From NCBI RefSeq assembly GCF_007004665.1, contig NZ_ML660058.1, positions 1-64,000 on the forward strand: a stretch of DNA of 64,000 nucleotides. The letters run 5' to 3'. The notes below the pieces were generated by a model that saw only the letters and a list, made by a program, of their open reading frames with translations, ran no database searches and was not told where the DNA came from. Every line of letters begins with the position of its first letter. Within the stretch, counting starts at the first letter, position 1. Below are positions 23,785-33,757 of the stretch, in pieces. Both the position numbers and the translations under genes were made by a program. This DNA is from Denitrobaculum tricleocarpae. GTDB taxonomy: Bacteria > Pseudomonadota > Alphaproteobacteria > Kiloniellales > Kiloniellaceae.

Positions 23785-26700
23785 ATGAAAACTGCGCGTC
23801 TTTTCACGATCCGGAACAGTCTTTTCGTCATTTGCTCGGTGCTTATTGCGACTGTCGCTTACTTTGCCGTCTCCTCCATGCTCTCGGCGCTGGAAGATCG
23901 GAGGGTGGCGGAGCGCAACACCTTCAACAATGCTTTGACCGATCTGCTGGTCATTAGCGCGGGCAATTGGGCGGTGGAGCGCGGTGTCACCAACGCGGCG
24001 CTCCACAATGCCAATCCGGTTTCCCAGGAGCTTAAGACGATCATAGAGGCGCGGCGGCAGGCGGCGGATGGCGCTTACCGGGAGGTTCTCGATCAGATCA
24101 GGACGCACTTCAGCTTTGGTGACGTGGAGCCTGCTCTTCAAAAAACCGAAGCAGCCTATGCGAAGGTTCTCGCCGCGCGGCAGAAGGCCGATGCGGCTCT
24201 GGCCCAGCCCTTGACGGCGCGGGATCCGGCCGTAACCGCAGGCTGGCTGCCGGGCATGACCAGTCTGATTCTCGAAAGTCAGGCCCTGCGGATTGCGGTG
24301 ACCAATACACAGACCTCGAGCGATTCCGTCAGTCAGCTTGCGGCCTTGAAACATTTTTCCTGGGTGATGTCTGAATACGGCGGACGGGAGCGCGCCATCG
24401 TCGGCGGCGTCATCGCGGGAGGCAAGAGCATGTCGCCCGAGCAACTGCGTACCCTGAGCGGCTATCGCGGGCGGGTCGAAACCGCCTGGGACACCGTTCG
24501 GGACATTGCCCGGGTTCCCTCGCTTGAAGCTTCTCTGGCGTCGGCGATCGAGGCAGCGCAGCAGGGCTACTTCGGATCTTTCGAAGGCGTGCGGGACTCG
24601 GTCTATCATGCCGGCACCAACTCCGCCGCCTATCAGCTCACAACGATCGAGTGGATCGACGCATCGACGGCGGCGATCGATTCTCTCCTGGCGCTGGACG
24701 CCGCGATCTCCCGGTCCTGGCTGGATTACGCTGTGGGTCTTGAAGGACGTGAACTCTCAGACAATCTGACCATCGCCGCCGGAAACTGGGCGGTGGAACG
24801 CGGCGTGACCAACAGCGGCCTGCACTCGGTCACGCCTGCGGGAGACGCCCTGCTGAAAAAAATCCAGACCCGCCGGGCGGCGGCGGATGCCGCCTTCGTG
24901 GCAGCGATGGACCAGCTTGCCGGATGGGACGATTTTAAAGGCAAGGATAAGTTTGTATCCGACCTGAAGGCGGATTTCGCGGCCTTGCAGAGCCTGCGGG
25001 CGGAAGCGGATGCGGCGCTGGCGCAGGAGAAGGCGGACCGCCCCTCCGCGCTTTTGTCGAACTGGCTTCCCACGGCCTCGCGTTTGATCATCAGAAGCCA
25101 GAAGGCGATGGTGGCGGCGACAAACGCTCTAGGTGAGCGGGACCCAAAGCTCGCGCTCCTGCTTCTGATGCGGCACGACACCTGGATCATGTCGGAATTC
25201 GCCGGCCGGGAACGCGCGATTATGGGCGGGATTATCGGTTCGCGTTTGCCCATGTCGGCGGCGCAGATCAAGACGCTGGCAACCTACCGGGGCCGGGTTG
25301 ACTACGCCTGGGACGAGGTTCAGTTGAGCGCCGAGAATGACCTGGTGCCGGCGGAGGTCAAGGACGCGGTCGCGCAGGCACGCGCGCACTTCTTCGGCTC
25401 CTTCGAGGAGATCCGGCAAGGCCTCTACCGGCAGGCGACCGAGACCGCGGACTATCCCATTTCGAGCGCGGAATGGATCGAGACGGCGACCAACGCAATC
25501 GATGGTCTGCTCGCGATCCAAAGCGCGATCAGCGCGACCAGCGAGTCGGCCACGAGCCTCTCCGAGAGCAACGCGACCCGGACGGTGGTTCTCGCGGGTC
25601 TCATCCTGAGTATCATGATTGCAATCGGCGGCGTCACGGCCTGGGTGGTGATCTTCCGGATCACCCGCCCGATTAACGGCATGACCTCGGCCATGATGCA
25701 GTTGGCCAGGGGCAACGCGGATATGGAGATCCCCTCTGTCGGACGTGCCGACGAAATTGGCGACATGGCGGACGCCGTGCTGATCTTCAAGGAAAACGCC
25801 AAAAAGGCCGAGCTTCTGGCTGTGAAGGAGCAGGAGGCCGAAGCCAAGAAAAACGAGGATGAAAAGCTGAAGACGGAGCTCCTTGCGCTTTCCGACCGCC
25901 TGGACGAGGAGATTAAATCCGTCATGGTCGAAACCTCGTCTCAGGCGGATGGCATGAAAAAATCCTCAACCGAAATGGGCGAGATCATCGGCCGTTTGAC
26001 CGACCGTTCTTCCAGTGTCTCCGACGGCGCGACGCAGGCGAACGAGTCGATCCAGACCGTTGCCTCCGCAGCAGAAGAACTTAGCGCTTCGATCAGCGAA
26101 ATCACGCGGCAGGTCGGCCAGTCCTCGACGATTGTTCAGAAGGCGGCTGTGGAGGCGGACCGGACAGATGCCATCGTCGGGGGGCTTGCTGAATCCGCCC
26201 AGAAGATCGGTGACGTGGTTAACCTGATCCAGGATATCGCCGAGCAGACCAACCTGCTGGCGCTCAACGCCACCATCGAAGCCGCGCGCGCCGGGGACGC
26301 CGGCAAGGGCTTTGCGGTGGTTGCGAACGAGGTGAAAAACCTGGCCACGCAAACCGCCAGGGCCACGGATGAAATCAGCAGCCAGATCGGCTCCATCCGA
26401 AGCGAAACCGAGGGCGCCGTTAACGCGATCCGGGTCATTACCGAGACCATCAAGGAGGTCAATACCATCTCCGAGACGATCTCCAACGCGGTCGAGCAGC
26501 AGAGTGAAGCCACGCAGGAAATCAGTGCATCGGTTCAGTCCTCGGTACGTCATATGGGGGACGTCTCCGGACAGATGACTGACGTTGCCAGTGAGGCGGC
26601 TCAGGTAAACGAGCGGTCCGACAGTGTGCTTAGCTCCGCCGAGGCAACCCTTAGCAACATGGATGTCCTGGACAAACGTATGGGCGCCGTCCTCACGGAT

Positions 26701-27033
26701 CTGCGGGAATCCGCCGTCGGTAACCGCCGCAAGGACCCGCGCTATGAGGTGAACTGGCCGGTGGTGGTCAACTGCGACGGTGGCACGATGAACGCACAGG
26801 CGCGGGACATGTCACTCGGCGGAGCGCTTTTGACGAGCGACGACGATCTGCCGGGGTGCGAGTGCCTGTCCCTCAGAATAGGGGACATGAGCGAGATGAT
26901 TTCGGTCTCCGTGGTCAATCGTTCGGAGCGGGGCATTCACATCAAGTTCGATGAGAGCGACCAGACAAAAGCCTTGATCGGCGATCTGCTGGAGAGATCG
27001 CTGTTAAGCAGCGATTCCAGGATGGTTGCCTGA
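23785..27033 (+). CDS. Methyl-accepting chemotaxis protein with duplicated sensor and PilZ domain
   Basis: 1082 residues. One membrane helix at about 10-32, then a large periplasmic part made of two similar units: [11 protein letters not shown] occurs at residues 60-70 and again at 333-343, and GRERAI plus YRGRV motifs recur at the same 273-residue spacing. The units are helical and resemble nitrate/nitrite-sensing (NIT-like) bundles. A second helix at about 600-625 leads to HAMP, then the chemoreceptor signalling domain with its hairpin tip ([18 protein letters not shown]). From about 980 a PilZ domain follows, with RRKDPRYEV and DMSLGG, the c-di-GMP ligand motifs. It probably links a small-molecule signal and c-di-GMP to motility. 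Confidence 0.93.
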   Translation: MKTARLFTIRNSLFVICSVLIATVAYFAVSSMLSALEDRRVAERNTFNNALTDLLVISAGNWAVERGVTNAALHNANPVSQELKTIIEARRQAADGAYREVLDQIRTHFSFGDVEPALQKTEAAYAKVLAARQKADAALAQPLTARDPAVTAGWLPGMTSLILESQALRIAVTNTQTSSDSVSQLAALKHFSWVMSEYGGRERAIVGGVIAGGKSMSPEQLRTLSGYRGRVETAWDTVRDIARVPSLEASLASAIEAAQQGYFGSFEGVRDSVYHAGTNSAAYQLTTIEWIDASTAAIDSLLALDAAISRSWLDYAVGLEGRELSDNLTIAAGNWAVERGVTNSGLHSVTPAGDALLKKIQTRRAAADAAFVAAMDQLAGWDDFKGKDKFVSDLKADFAALQSLRAEADAALAQEKADRPSALLSNWLPTASRLIIRSQKAMVAATNALGERDPKLALLLLMRHDTWIMSEFAGRERAIMGGIIGSRLPMSAAQIKTLATYRGRVDYAWDEVQLSAENDLVPAEVKDAVAQARAHFFGSFEEIRQGLYRQATETADYPISSAEWIETATNAIDGLLAIQSAISATSESATSLSESNATRTVVLAGLILSIMIAIGGVTAWVVIFRITRPINGMTSAMMQLARGNADMEIPSVGRADEIGDMADAVLIFKENAKKAELLAVKEQEAEAKKNEDEKLKTELLALSDRLDEEIKSVMVETSSQADGMKKSSTEMGEIIGRLTDRSSSVSDGATQANESIQTVASAAEELSASISEITRQVGQSSTIVQKAAVEADRTDAIVGGLAESAQKIGDVVNLIQDIAEQTNLLALNATIEAARAGDAGKGFAVVANEVKNLATQTARATDEISSQIGSIRSETEGAVNAIRVITETIKEVNTISETISNAVEQQSEATQEISASVQSSVRHMGDVSGQMTDVASEAAQVNERSDSVLSSAEATLSNMDVLDKRMGAVLTDLRESAVGNRRKDPRYEVNWPVVVNCDGGTMNAQARDMSLGGALLTSDDDLPGCECLSLRIGDMSEMISVSVVNRSERGIHIKFDESDQTKALIGDLLERSLLSSDSRMVA

Positions 27034-27042
27034 GAGGACAGG

Positions 27043-27576
27043 CTACGCGCTGTTCCAGACGTCGCGCAGGAAGACCGGCAGATCGTTCGCTGTGGGTCTT
27101 AAGGGCACCTGGTAGAGCATGTCGCTGACGAAACCGCGGTGATAGGTCGCGTGGTTGACCAGGTGATGGAGGATCTCCATCCGGCTCATCGCCCCTGCGC
27201 CGCCGCCGACGAATTCGAAGGTGATGACTTCCGCAAGTTCCGCATCCGAGAGGCGGTCGGCCAGATCGATATACCACCGGTCCATAGCCTGGACGTTGCT
27301 CCAGAGCGTCTCCAGCGGCGGCGAGGTTTCCGTGTTGCGCGCCTTGTAGCCATGGGACCGGCCTTCCAGATGTGCGCGGAAGATATCGTCGACCACATAG
27401 ACGTGGTTCAGCGTGTGGAGAATCGTCTTAAAGTTCGTCTGGCGTTCCCGCGTGAGTTCTTCCGGCGGCAGCTCAGCGACTTTCTCGTAGGTCAGCCGGT
27501 TGGCCCAGGCCTTGTAGCGGGTCAGCATCTGCAAGGGGTTCGAGATTTTGTCCGGTTTCGTGACGGCCGTATTCAT
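27043..27576 (-). CDS. DinB family protein
   Basis: 177 residues of the DinB/YfiT four-helix-bundle family. The metal-binding histidines are visible: LNHVYVVD near residue 57 and HHLVNHATYHRG near 140. DinB proteins are putative metal-dependent enzymes, often thiol transferases; the substrate is unknown. The gene converges with the chemoreceptor gene, leaving 9 bp, in which GCCTG-CAGGC can pair as a small hairpin. Confidence 0.88.
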   Translation of the reverse strand: MNTAVTKPDKISNPLQMLTRYKAWANRLTYEKVAELPPEELTRERQTNFKTILHTLNHVYVVDDIFRAHLEGRSHGYKARNTETSPPLETLWSNVQAMDRWYIDLADRLSDAELAEVITFEFVGGGAGAMSRMEILHHLVNHATYHRGFVSDMLYQVPLRPTANDLPVFLRDVWNSA

Positions 27577-27807
27577 GAATTGAATATCTCATTCGTAAGT
27601 ATAGTCAGTCCTAATGTGACTCTCGACTGACCGGATTGACAAATGAGAATTCCTGATCCGAAAACACTGCCCCGAAGGACTCTCTTCTTTTTGGATTGTA
27701 TTGAGACAATATTTTCGATGTGGCGGCTCAGGATTGTTGCCAACGCTGTGTTATTGCAGACACCCGCAGTACGAGATGCGTTTGTCAACTGGAGAGGTAA
27801 GCTGGAG

Positions 27808-29133
27808 TTACCAGCCGATGACCTCTGGAAGCCAGAGGGACAACTCCGGAACGGCGAAGAGAATGGCCAACATCACGACCTGGATCAGGATGAAGGGAAT
27901 AACACCCTTGTAGATGTCCAGTGTGGTCACGTCCGGCGGCGCGACACCTTTCAAAAAGAACAGCGCCCAGCCAAACGGCGGGGTGAGGAATGAGGTTTGC
28001 AGATTGATGGCGACGAGGATCGCCAACCAGACCGGATCGACATTCGCCGCTGCAAAGTAGGGAAAGAAGAGCGGCAGCGCGATGTAGGAGATCTCGATCC
28101 ATTCGAGAAAGAATCCCAGAATGAACAGCAGCAGCATCATGAATAGGAGGCCGGCATTCACACCGCCGGGCAGTGCTTCGAACATGGCATGAACCAGGCT
28201 TTCGCCCTGCAGGCCGCGAAAGGCGAGGGCGAAGATCTGGGCTGCGACGAGAATGAAAAAGATCATGGCGGTGATCCGCGTCGTCCCGCGCAGGACCGCC
28301 ACCAGCAGCGGCCAGGTGAGGCGGCGGTTCAGCAACGCGACCAGCAGGCTGCCGAAGGCGCCCATGGACGCAGCCTCCGTCGGTGCGGCGACCCCGCCGA
28401 TGATGGTTCCCAGAACCGTGGCGACAAGTGCCAGCGGCGGACCGATGACCAGGACTGCTTTCTTCGCCAGTGCGGCGCCCGTGACGCTTGAGCGCTCCTC
28501 CAGGGGGATGGGCGGGGCCGACGCCGGTCTGGCATAGGCAAATCCCAGGATGTAAAGGCAGTAGAGCGCCGCCAGCGCCAGTCCCGGCACCATGGCGGCG
28601 GCGAAGAGCGTGCCCACCGACTGGCCCGTGATATCCGCGAGCAGGATCAGCACCAGGCTCGGAGGAATGATCTGGCCCAGCGTGCCCGCGGCACAGATGC
28701 AGCCGGTGGCCAGGGACTTGTCGTAGCCGCGGCGCACCAGAACCGGCAAGGTCAGCAGCCCGAGGGTCACGACCGTTGCGCCGACGATCCCCGTTGACGC
28801 ACCCAGAACCACGCCGACCACCACGATGGCCAGCGCCATGCCGCCTTTCAGGCCGCCGGCGAGATAGCCGACAACCTCGATCAGCTCTTCCGCGATCTTC
28901 GATTTTTCCAGCATGACCCCCATAAAGACGAAGAGCGGGATTGCCATCAGGGTGTAGTTGGAGACAACGCCGTAAATGCGGTGCGGCAGGAGGTTGAAGA
29001 GGGATTCACCGAACCCCAGAAAACCGAAGATGAACCCCGAGAGGGCGATACCGATGGCCACCGGCACGCCGATCGTCGTGAGCAGGAAAAAGGAGACGAT
29101 CATACCGATCGCGAGCCATTCGTTTTCAGCCAT
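27808..29133 (-). CDS. TRAP transporter large permease (second system)
   Basis: 441 residues, about twelve membrane segments, DctM-like. Motifs include GASTGIVGATVVTLGLL, GTLGQIIPPSLVLILLAD and TPPFGWALFFLKG near the C-terminus. It resembles the large subunits paired with TAT-exported binding proteins of the TakP/FcbT type. It is last in the operon dctP-dctQ-dctM running from 30811 to 27808. A different sequence from the hexonate system at 1.6 kb, so it takes up a different acid. Confidence 0.94.
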   Translation of the reverse strand: MAENEWLAIGMIVSFFLLTTIGVPVAIGIALSGFIFGFLGFGESLFNLLPHRIYGVVSNYTLMAIPLFVFMGVMLEKSKIAEELIEVVGYLAGGLKGGMALAIVVVGVVLGASTGIVGATVVTLGLLTLPVLVRRGYDKSLATGCICAAGTLGQIIPPSLVLILLADITGQSVGTLFAAAMVPGLALAALYCLYILGFAYARPASAPPIPLEERSSVTGAALAKKAVLVIGPPLALVATVLGTIIGGVAAPTEAASMGAFGSLLVALLNRRLTWPLLVAVLRGTTRITAMIFFILVAAQIFALAFRGLQGESLVHAMFEALPGGVNAGLLFMMLLLFILGFFLEWIEISYIALPLFFPYFAAANVDPVWLAILVAINLQTSFLTPPFGWALFFLKGVAPPDVTTLDIYKGVIPFILIQVVMLAILFAVPELSLWLPEVIGW

Positions 29134-29170
29134 ATTCAGGAAACAGTCTCAATGAGGAAGCAGGACAGGC

Positions 29171-29701
29171 TCAAGGATCTGACTTATCTGTGTCCGCAGG
29201 GTAAACAGCGCCTGACAGGCGGGCGCAGTTCGCAATGACCTGGGCCAGTTGCTGGCAAAAGAGCGCCGCGAATCCGATCGGCAGAATCGCCTTGAGCAGA
29301 TAGCGCGCCGGAAGGCCGCCCGGGTCGGGCGAGCCTTCACCGTTCATCCAGGATTTCTCCACGTAGGGGATCGAGTATTTCAGCAGCAGGAAAGCCACCG
29401 CCATTCCCACGATCCCCGCGAAGATATCCAGCAGGAGGCGCGTCCGGCCCGAGAAACGCTCATAGAGAACGTCCACCCTTACCGCGTCTCCCTTCATCAG
29501 GGTGTAGGGAATGGCGAAGAGCGCGATCGGCGCCATGAGATGCCACTCCAACTCCTGACTCCAAACCGATCCCGTGCGAAAGAAATAGCGCAACAGAACG
29601 TTCGTCGTCACCAGCAGCACCAGTGCGAGAATTGCGAAAGCGGCCACCTGTCCAAGCAACGCGGTGACCGCTTCCAGCCGGGAAGCCAGTTTCGTTAACA
29701 G
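29171..29701 (-). CDS. TRAP transporter small permease (second system)
   Basis: About 176 residues with four membrane helices, DctQ family (TTNVLLRYFFRTGSVWSQELEWHL is cut here to TTNVLLRYFF and WSQELEWHL). The N-terminus LTKLASRLEAVTALLGQ is typical of the family but contains no ATG or GTG. I extend the gene to a CTG at 29701, which has AAGGA 9 bases upstream overlapping the dctP stop codon; the alternative is a TTG at 29659. Translationally coupled to dctP and followed 37 bp later by the large permease. Confidence 0.85.
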   Translation of the reverse strand: MLTKLASRLEAVTALLGQVAAFAILALVLLVTTNVLLRYFFRTGSVWSQELEWHLMAPIALFAIPYTLMKGDAVRVDVLYERFSGRTRLLLDIFAGIVGMAVAFLLLKYSIPYVEKSWMNGEGSPDPGGLPARYLLKAILPIGFAALFCQQLAQVIANCARLSGAVYPADTDKSDP

Positions 29702-29713
29702 CGGCTGGTTTCC

Positions 29714-30811
29714 TTACGCGGGGTTGCGCAGCTTGGCGTGCCAGACGCCTTCGCTCATGCGGGCCCATTTGTCGTGGGTCTTCTTGAAGGAGAGGTAGGA
29801 TTCCATGACCTTTTTGAAGGTCGGATCGTTACTCGCGAGTTCCTCGTAGACGCCGTCCATCGCGGTCTTGAGGCCGCCGACGACATCGTCGGGCAGGACA
29901 CGCGCTTCCGTGCCTTCGTTGATGAATTCCTCGAAGGCCTGCGCGTTGTTGGCCTCCGACCAGGTGTGGGCGACCATGTTTGCGGCTGCGCAGGAGGTCA
30001 CCACCGTCTGTTTCAGATCGGGCGGCAAGGCCTGCCAGGCCTGTTTGTTGATGGCGAATTCAGTCACCGTCGTGGGCTCGTGCCAGCCGGTGGTGTAGTA
30101 GTACTTGGCGGCCTTGTTGAGGCCGAGGCGCTTGTCCTGTGCCGGTCCGACCCATTCGGCCGCGTCGATCACGCCGCGCTCGAGCGCCGGAAAGATCTCG
30201 CCGCCCGGCAGGAGTTTCACGTCGACCCCGAGTTTCGCGTAGCCTTTGCCCGCGAGGCCCGGGATCCGCAGCCGCAGCCCCTTGAGGTCTTCGAGGGAGT
30301 TGATCTCCTTCTTGAACCAGCCGGTCATCTGCACGCCTGTGTTGCCGCAGGGAAAGGCGACCAGATCATAGGGTTCGTAGACCTCGTGCCAGAGCTCGAT
30401 GCCGCCGCCGTGGTAGAACCAGGCGTTCTGGCCCTGAAAGCTCATGCCGAAGGGGACCGCGCCGAAGAATTGCGCCGCCGGAATTTTGCCGGCGCCGAAG
30501 TAGGACACCCAGGCGTTGACTTCGAGTGTGCCGCTTGAAGCCGCGTCGAAACCTTCGAAGGCGGGCACAAGTTCGCCCGCGTGGAAGTGCTGGATATCCA
30601 GCCGCCCGCCCGAGATGGTCTTGATCCACTGCGTCAGATCCGCAAGCGATCCGGGACCGGTCGAATAGAATGGGACGCCGGGCGGGAAGGCGGTGGTGAG
30701 TTTCCACTTGAAACTATCGTCCGACCGCACGACCGCCGGTGCCGCGATGCTTGCCGCGCCGGCGGCTGCCGCGCCAACGACGCCGCGTTTCAGAAATGAT
30801 CTGCGTTGCAT
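29714..30811 (-). CDS. TRAP binding protein, TakP-type, Tat-exported
   Basis: 365 residues. It begins with a twin-arginine signal (MQRRSFLKRGVVGAAA), so it is exported folded. The mature part fits the TakP/alpha-keto-acid-binding branch of DctP proteins: GVPFYSTGPGSLADL, GLRLRIPGLAGK (conserved Arg) and LERGVIDAAEWVGPAQD. This branch binds alpha-keto acids or other carboxylates, sometimes with a cation. It is first in its operon. An upstream perfect palindrome at 30893-30906 could be an operator. Confidence 0.93.
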   Translation of the reverse strand: MQRRSFLKRGVVGAAAAGAASIAAPAVVRSDDSFKWKLTTAFPPGVPFYSTGPGSLADLTQWIKTISGGRLDIQHFHAGELVPAFEGFDAASSGTLEVNAWVSYFGAGKIPAAQFFGAVPFGMSFQGQNAWFYHGGGIELWHEVYEPYDLVAFPCGNTGVQMTGWFKKEINSLEDLKGLRLRIPGLAGKGYAKLGVDVKLLPGGEIFPALERGVIDAAEWVGPAQDKRLGLNKAAKYYYTTGWHEPTTVTEFAINKQAWQALPPDLKQTVVTSCAAANMVAHTWSEANNAQAFEEFINEGTEARVLPDDVVGGLKTAMDGVYEELASNDPTFKKVMESYLSFKKTHDKWARMSEGVWHAKLRNPA

Positions 30812-30892
30812 GAAGTGTCCCCTTGCGCCCTGTCATGAAGTTTATGCTGTGCCGCAGTCTTTGCGGTCACTTGGGGACAATTCTGCAATATG

Positions 30893-30906
30893 CATGCCAT
30901 GGCATG
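30893..30906. promoter_or_regulatory. Perfect palindrome upstream of the TakP-type operon
   Basis: CATGCCATGGCATG is a perfect 14-bp palindrome 82 bp upstream of the binding-protein start, in the gap after the deacetylase-like gene. It may be an operator; no regulator gene is adjacent. Confidence 0.4.
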
Positions 30907-31005
30907 TTTGCGGTGACGGCAAGTGTTTCCGGGGAAACTATTCGGACGGGCGCGGCGGGGCCTGTTTAACTTTTAAGCAGAATTATCTGCCCGCCTAATC
31001 TTTGG

Positions 31006-31956
31006 TCAGAGTTGCGACGTCCCGGGAGCGGAACTTGGGGCAGAACCGGGGGCAGAGCCGGAAATCGAACCGGGAACGATCCCCGCGGGCAGTTTTTCGA
31101 CATGTCCGGCAATGGCGCCGGCGGTCGTCAGCCACACATCGTCGCCGAGATTTGCCACGATATGTTCGAGGGCCCGGCGCAGGTGGCGCAGCCGGAAAGG
31201 CTGGCCGACGATATAGGCGTGCAGCGCAATTCCCATAACCAGGGGCTGCGCTTTTGCCTGTTCCCTCATTTCATCGAAGTTGTCGATGATCATGTCGGCG
31301 AATTCGCGCGCGCCGGCCCGCCGCACGGCAATGGCGGGAATGTCGTTGATCTCCTGCGGGTAGGGCAGAGCGAGGATCGGTTCGTTGCGCGTCCGCATCC
31401 AGACCGGCTGATCGTCCGAACACCAATCGAGCAGGTAGCCGTAGCCGGCTTCGCTCAAGAGATCCGGTGTCACGTCGCTTTCCGAGATCCAGGGACCGAG
31501 CCAGCCGCGTGGCGGCCTGCCTTCATGCGCTGCAATGCTCGCGGTCGTCTCCGCGATCAGCTTTTGCTCTTGCGCCTCCGGCAGGTCGCCCTGACGTTCC
31601 GCATTGCTGCGGCCGTGGCCAAGGATTTCGTCTCCCCGGTTGCGATAGGCGGCGATCAGTTCCGGGCAGTGTTCATAGAGGCTGGAATTCACCAGCAGTG
31701 AAACGGGCATGGATAAATTCTCGAAGAGTTCCAGCATACGCCAGGCGCCGACCCGGTTGCCATAGTCGCGCCAGGCGTAGTTCAGAACGTCCGGCTGACC
31801 GCTGGGTGCCAGAACTGCGCCAAGGCCCTCGCCGAAGGAGAAGTGTTCCAGGTTCAGGCCGACGTAGACGGCGAGGCGGCGGCCGTCCGGCCAGTCGTAA
31901 AGAGGGCGATGCGGAAGTGCGGAGTAGTCGAAGCGTCCGTGGCTCTTGAGTTTCAA
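31006..31956 (-). CDS. Polysaccharide deacetylase family hydrolase (PuuE-like)
   Basis: About 316 residues of the NodB-homology fold, closest to the PuuE/allantoinase-type branch that acts on amide bonds rather than chitin. Visible are RLAVYVGLNLEHF at the start, DYGNRVGAWRMLELFE, GHGRSNAE and a GIALHAYIVGQPFRLRHL C-terminal segment. I choose a TTG at 31956 because AAAGGGA lies 6 bases before it; a TTG at 32001 is also in frame. The C-terminus ends in a Ser/Gly/Ala/Pro-rich tail produced by short DNA repeats. Same strand as the TRAP operon downstream, so both may serve one N-compound, but this is speculative. Confidence 0.82.
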   Translation of the reverse strand: MKLKSHGRFDYSALPHRPLYDWPDGRRLAVYVGLNLEHFSFGEGLGAVLAPSGQPDVLNYAWRDYGNRVGAWRMLELFENLSMPVSLLVNSSLYEHCPELIAAYRNRGDEILGHGRSNAERQGDLPEAQEQKLIAETTASIAAHEGRPPRGWLGPWISESDVTPDLLSEAGYGYLLDWCSDDQPVWMRTRNEPILALPYPQEINDIPAIAVRRAGAREFADMIIDNFDEMREQAKAQPLVMGIALHAYIVGQPFRLRHLRRALEHIVANLGDDVWLTTAGAIAGHVEKLPAGIVPGSISGSAPGSAPSSAPGTSQL

Positions 31957-32147
31957 CGCGGTCCCTTTTTGGTGTTCCGGTTTTGCTGTTTTGGCCGTCA
32001 ACTCGGCGCTGTTTGTCGGAGTGCCTAGCTGAACTATTCGGTTCGCATCTTAGGAATCAAAAGGAAACTCTGTCAAAAGCCTTGGCGTCCAAAGGCATCA
32101 CGGCCGGGGACTTGCCGCCCGCTGTCGGCGCGCTCCGCAGAAGTCGT

Positions 32148-32178
32148 AAAAAAAGAGGAAAGCAGACCTGCTTTCCTC
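32148..32178 (-). terminator. Terminator of the cytochrome P460 gene
   Basis: An 11-bp perfect stem, GAGGAAAGCAG (32155-32165) with CTGCTTTCCTC (32168-32178), two-base loop, followed on the minus strand by a run of seven Ts (32154-32148). It lies 31 bp past the stop. Confidence 0.88.
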
Positions 32179-32209
32179 GAGAGTCTCTCCGGCCCGTTCT
32201 AAAGCCGCG

Positions 32210-32845
32210 TTACTGCAACCGCGTATAAAACTTGGTGAAGACCATATCCTTCGTGGCGTTGGCAATGTGGCAGGCGGCGCAGGCTTCGGCGGGCAGGGCC
32301 GCAGCGGTCTTGGCGAGGGGCGGCGCATGGTGGCCGAAGTTGAAGTAGCCCCAGCCGTTGGTCTCCGCAAAGCGTATGCTGTCCTTGACCGCGACATCGG
32401 CACCGTTGAAGGCACCTGGAAAGTATCCGCGTCCGGAGGCCTCGTCCGCCGAGCCGTCCTCATAGTCGGAACGCAACACCAGCTGGAGCTCCTTGTAGAG
32501 AATCGTGCCTTCCGGGAAGACGCCGGTCTTCTTGTAGATCCTGTAAGCACTGGGCTGGATGTAGACATTGTGGAATTCGGGAAAACCGGCCTCGCCGCCG
32601 TTCAGACCGTTCGGGGTGAGCGGACTGCCGACGAAAATCCATTCAAAGTAATTCTCCGGCCGGACAAGCTCGCCCTTTGCGTTGAACTCGGGTTTTTCTG
32701 TGACCTGGTCGGCCGCATCCTTGTTCGACTCTGCGTTCTTGTTCGACTCTGCGCCTGCCGTATTGACCGCCTCGCAGGCGGCGAGGGCGAATGCGGTCAG
32801 GAGCGACAGTGTGATCAGCAGGGTTTTGGTTTGTATCTTCTGCAC
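32210..32845 (-). CDS. Cytochrome P460-type lipoprotein
   Basis: 211 residues. A lipoprotein signal (LAAC lipobox, Cys at about 24) is followed by a Lys/Asn/Glu-rich linker and a cytochrome P460 domain: YFEWIFVGSPLTPNGLNGG, FPEFHNVYIQPSAY, then the single c-type haem motif CAACH near residue 191. P460 proteins oxidise hydroxylamine or NO or act as c'-beta cytochromes in detoxification. The start is a GTG at 32845 with GGAGG 8 bases upstream. It is monocistronic with a strong terminator. Confidence 0.9.
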   Translation of the reverse strand: MQKIQTKTLLITLSLLTAFALAACEAVNTAGAESNKNAESNKDAADQVTEKPEFNAKGELVRPENYFEWIFVGSPLTPNGLNGGEAGFPEFHNVYIQPSAYRIYKKTGVFPEGTILYKELQLVLRSDYEDGSADEASGRGYFPGAFNGADVAVKDSIRFAETNGWGYFNFGHHAPPLAKTAAALPAEACAACHIANATKDMVFTKFYTRLQ

Positions 32846-33032
32846 CTTTTTTCCTCCAGTGGACGTGTCTCCGGCAGCCAGGTTTCCGGTTGCGGTATCG
32901 GGTGCGTCAGACTTATGGAGCGGCAGGATTCGCGATAGAGCCGGCCGTACAGGATTCTTGACCAGGCGTTCAGAACTGACGAAGGGCGGCGGTCAGGATC
33001 GAATTTCGGCTAAGCGGCTTTACCGCGATCTT

Positions 33033-33629
33033 TCAAGACGCGATTTTTTGAAACGTCTTGAGGGCCCGGTCCGCGCGGCGCTTTATCTCCGGGGTCGTGG
33101 GCTCGGGCAGGGCGCCGATGACGCGCCGGATCTGCAGATCGCCGATCAGCAGATTGAGGTAGAGTTCGACCGCGTCCTTGGTGGAAAGGCCCTGAATCAC
33201 ACCGGCCTTGCGCGCCTGCTGAAAGACCTGTGCGATCAGGGGAACGACGCTGTCCCGGCCGCCTTCGGTCAGCGCGGCGCCGAGTTCCCCGCTGGCATCA
33301 GCGGCGGCGGCGCGGTTCAAGGCGACGGCGCGTTGGCCCAGCACGAGCCCGAGCAGTTGCGGCCCGAGCCTGCGCAGGGTTTTGAGCGGCGGATGCTCCG
33401 CCTGCAGTTCGTTCTCCAGCAGTTCCTTCACGTCCCGCGCATTGCGGACAACCATGGCTTTGAAAAGTCCCTGCTTGTCGCCGTACCAGCGATAGAGCGT
33501 TTCGTTGGAGGCCTTGGCCCGGGTGGCGATGCTGAGCATCGAAGTGCCCGCATAGCCCTTGGCTTCCAGCAGTTCATAGGCCGCCTTTTCAATCTTTTCC
33601 TGCCGTTGGACGCGCGCGGAGCTTCGCAT
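33033..33629 (-). CDS. TetR/AcrR family regulator
   Basis: 198 residues. Helix-turn-helix: EKAAYELLEAKGYAGTS, then ATRAKASNETLYRWYGDKQGLF. The C-terminal half matches the TetR C-terminal dimer domain found in AcrR-like proteins. It diverges from the DUF1772 gene at 33758, and the spacer holds two similar partial palindromes likely to be its operators. Confidence 0.9.
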   Translation of the reverse strand: MRSSARVQRQEKIEKAAYELLEAKGYAGTSMLSIATRAKASNETLYRWYGDKQGLFKAMVVRNARDVKELLENELQAEHPPLKTLRRLGPQLLGLVLGQRAVALNRAAAADASGELGAALTEGGRDSVVPLIAQVFQQARKAGVIQGLSTKDAVELYLNLLIGDLQIRRVIGALPEPTTPEIKRRADRALKTFQKIAS

Positions 33630-33658
33630 AAGGGTCTCCTGATTCGTCTTGACTCATA

Positions 33659-33704
33659 CCGTACATACAATTACGGATAAGATCAAACGTACACATAATT
33701 ACGG
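33659..33704. promoter_or_regulatory. Two TetR operator candidates
   Basis: CCGTACATACAATTACGG (33659-33676) and CGTACACATAATTACGG (33688-33704) share the same layout, CGTA and TACG arms separated by 8-9 AT-rich bases. They lie between the divergent tetR (33629) and DUF1772 (33758) genes. Confidence 0.6.
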
Positions 33705-33757
33705 TTTTTAAATTTCACCTGACGTTTTCCAACAAGGGTCATCATTGGGAGCAGGAC

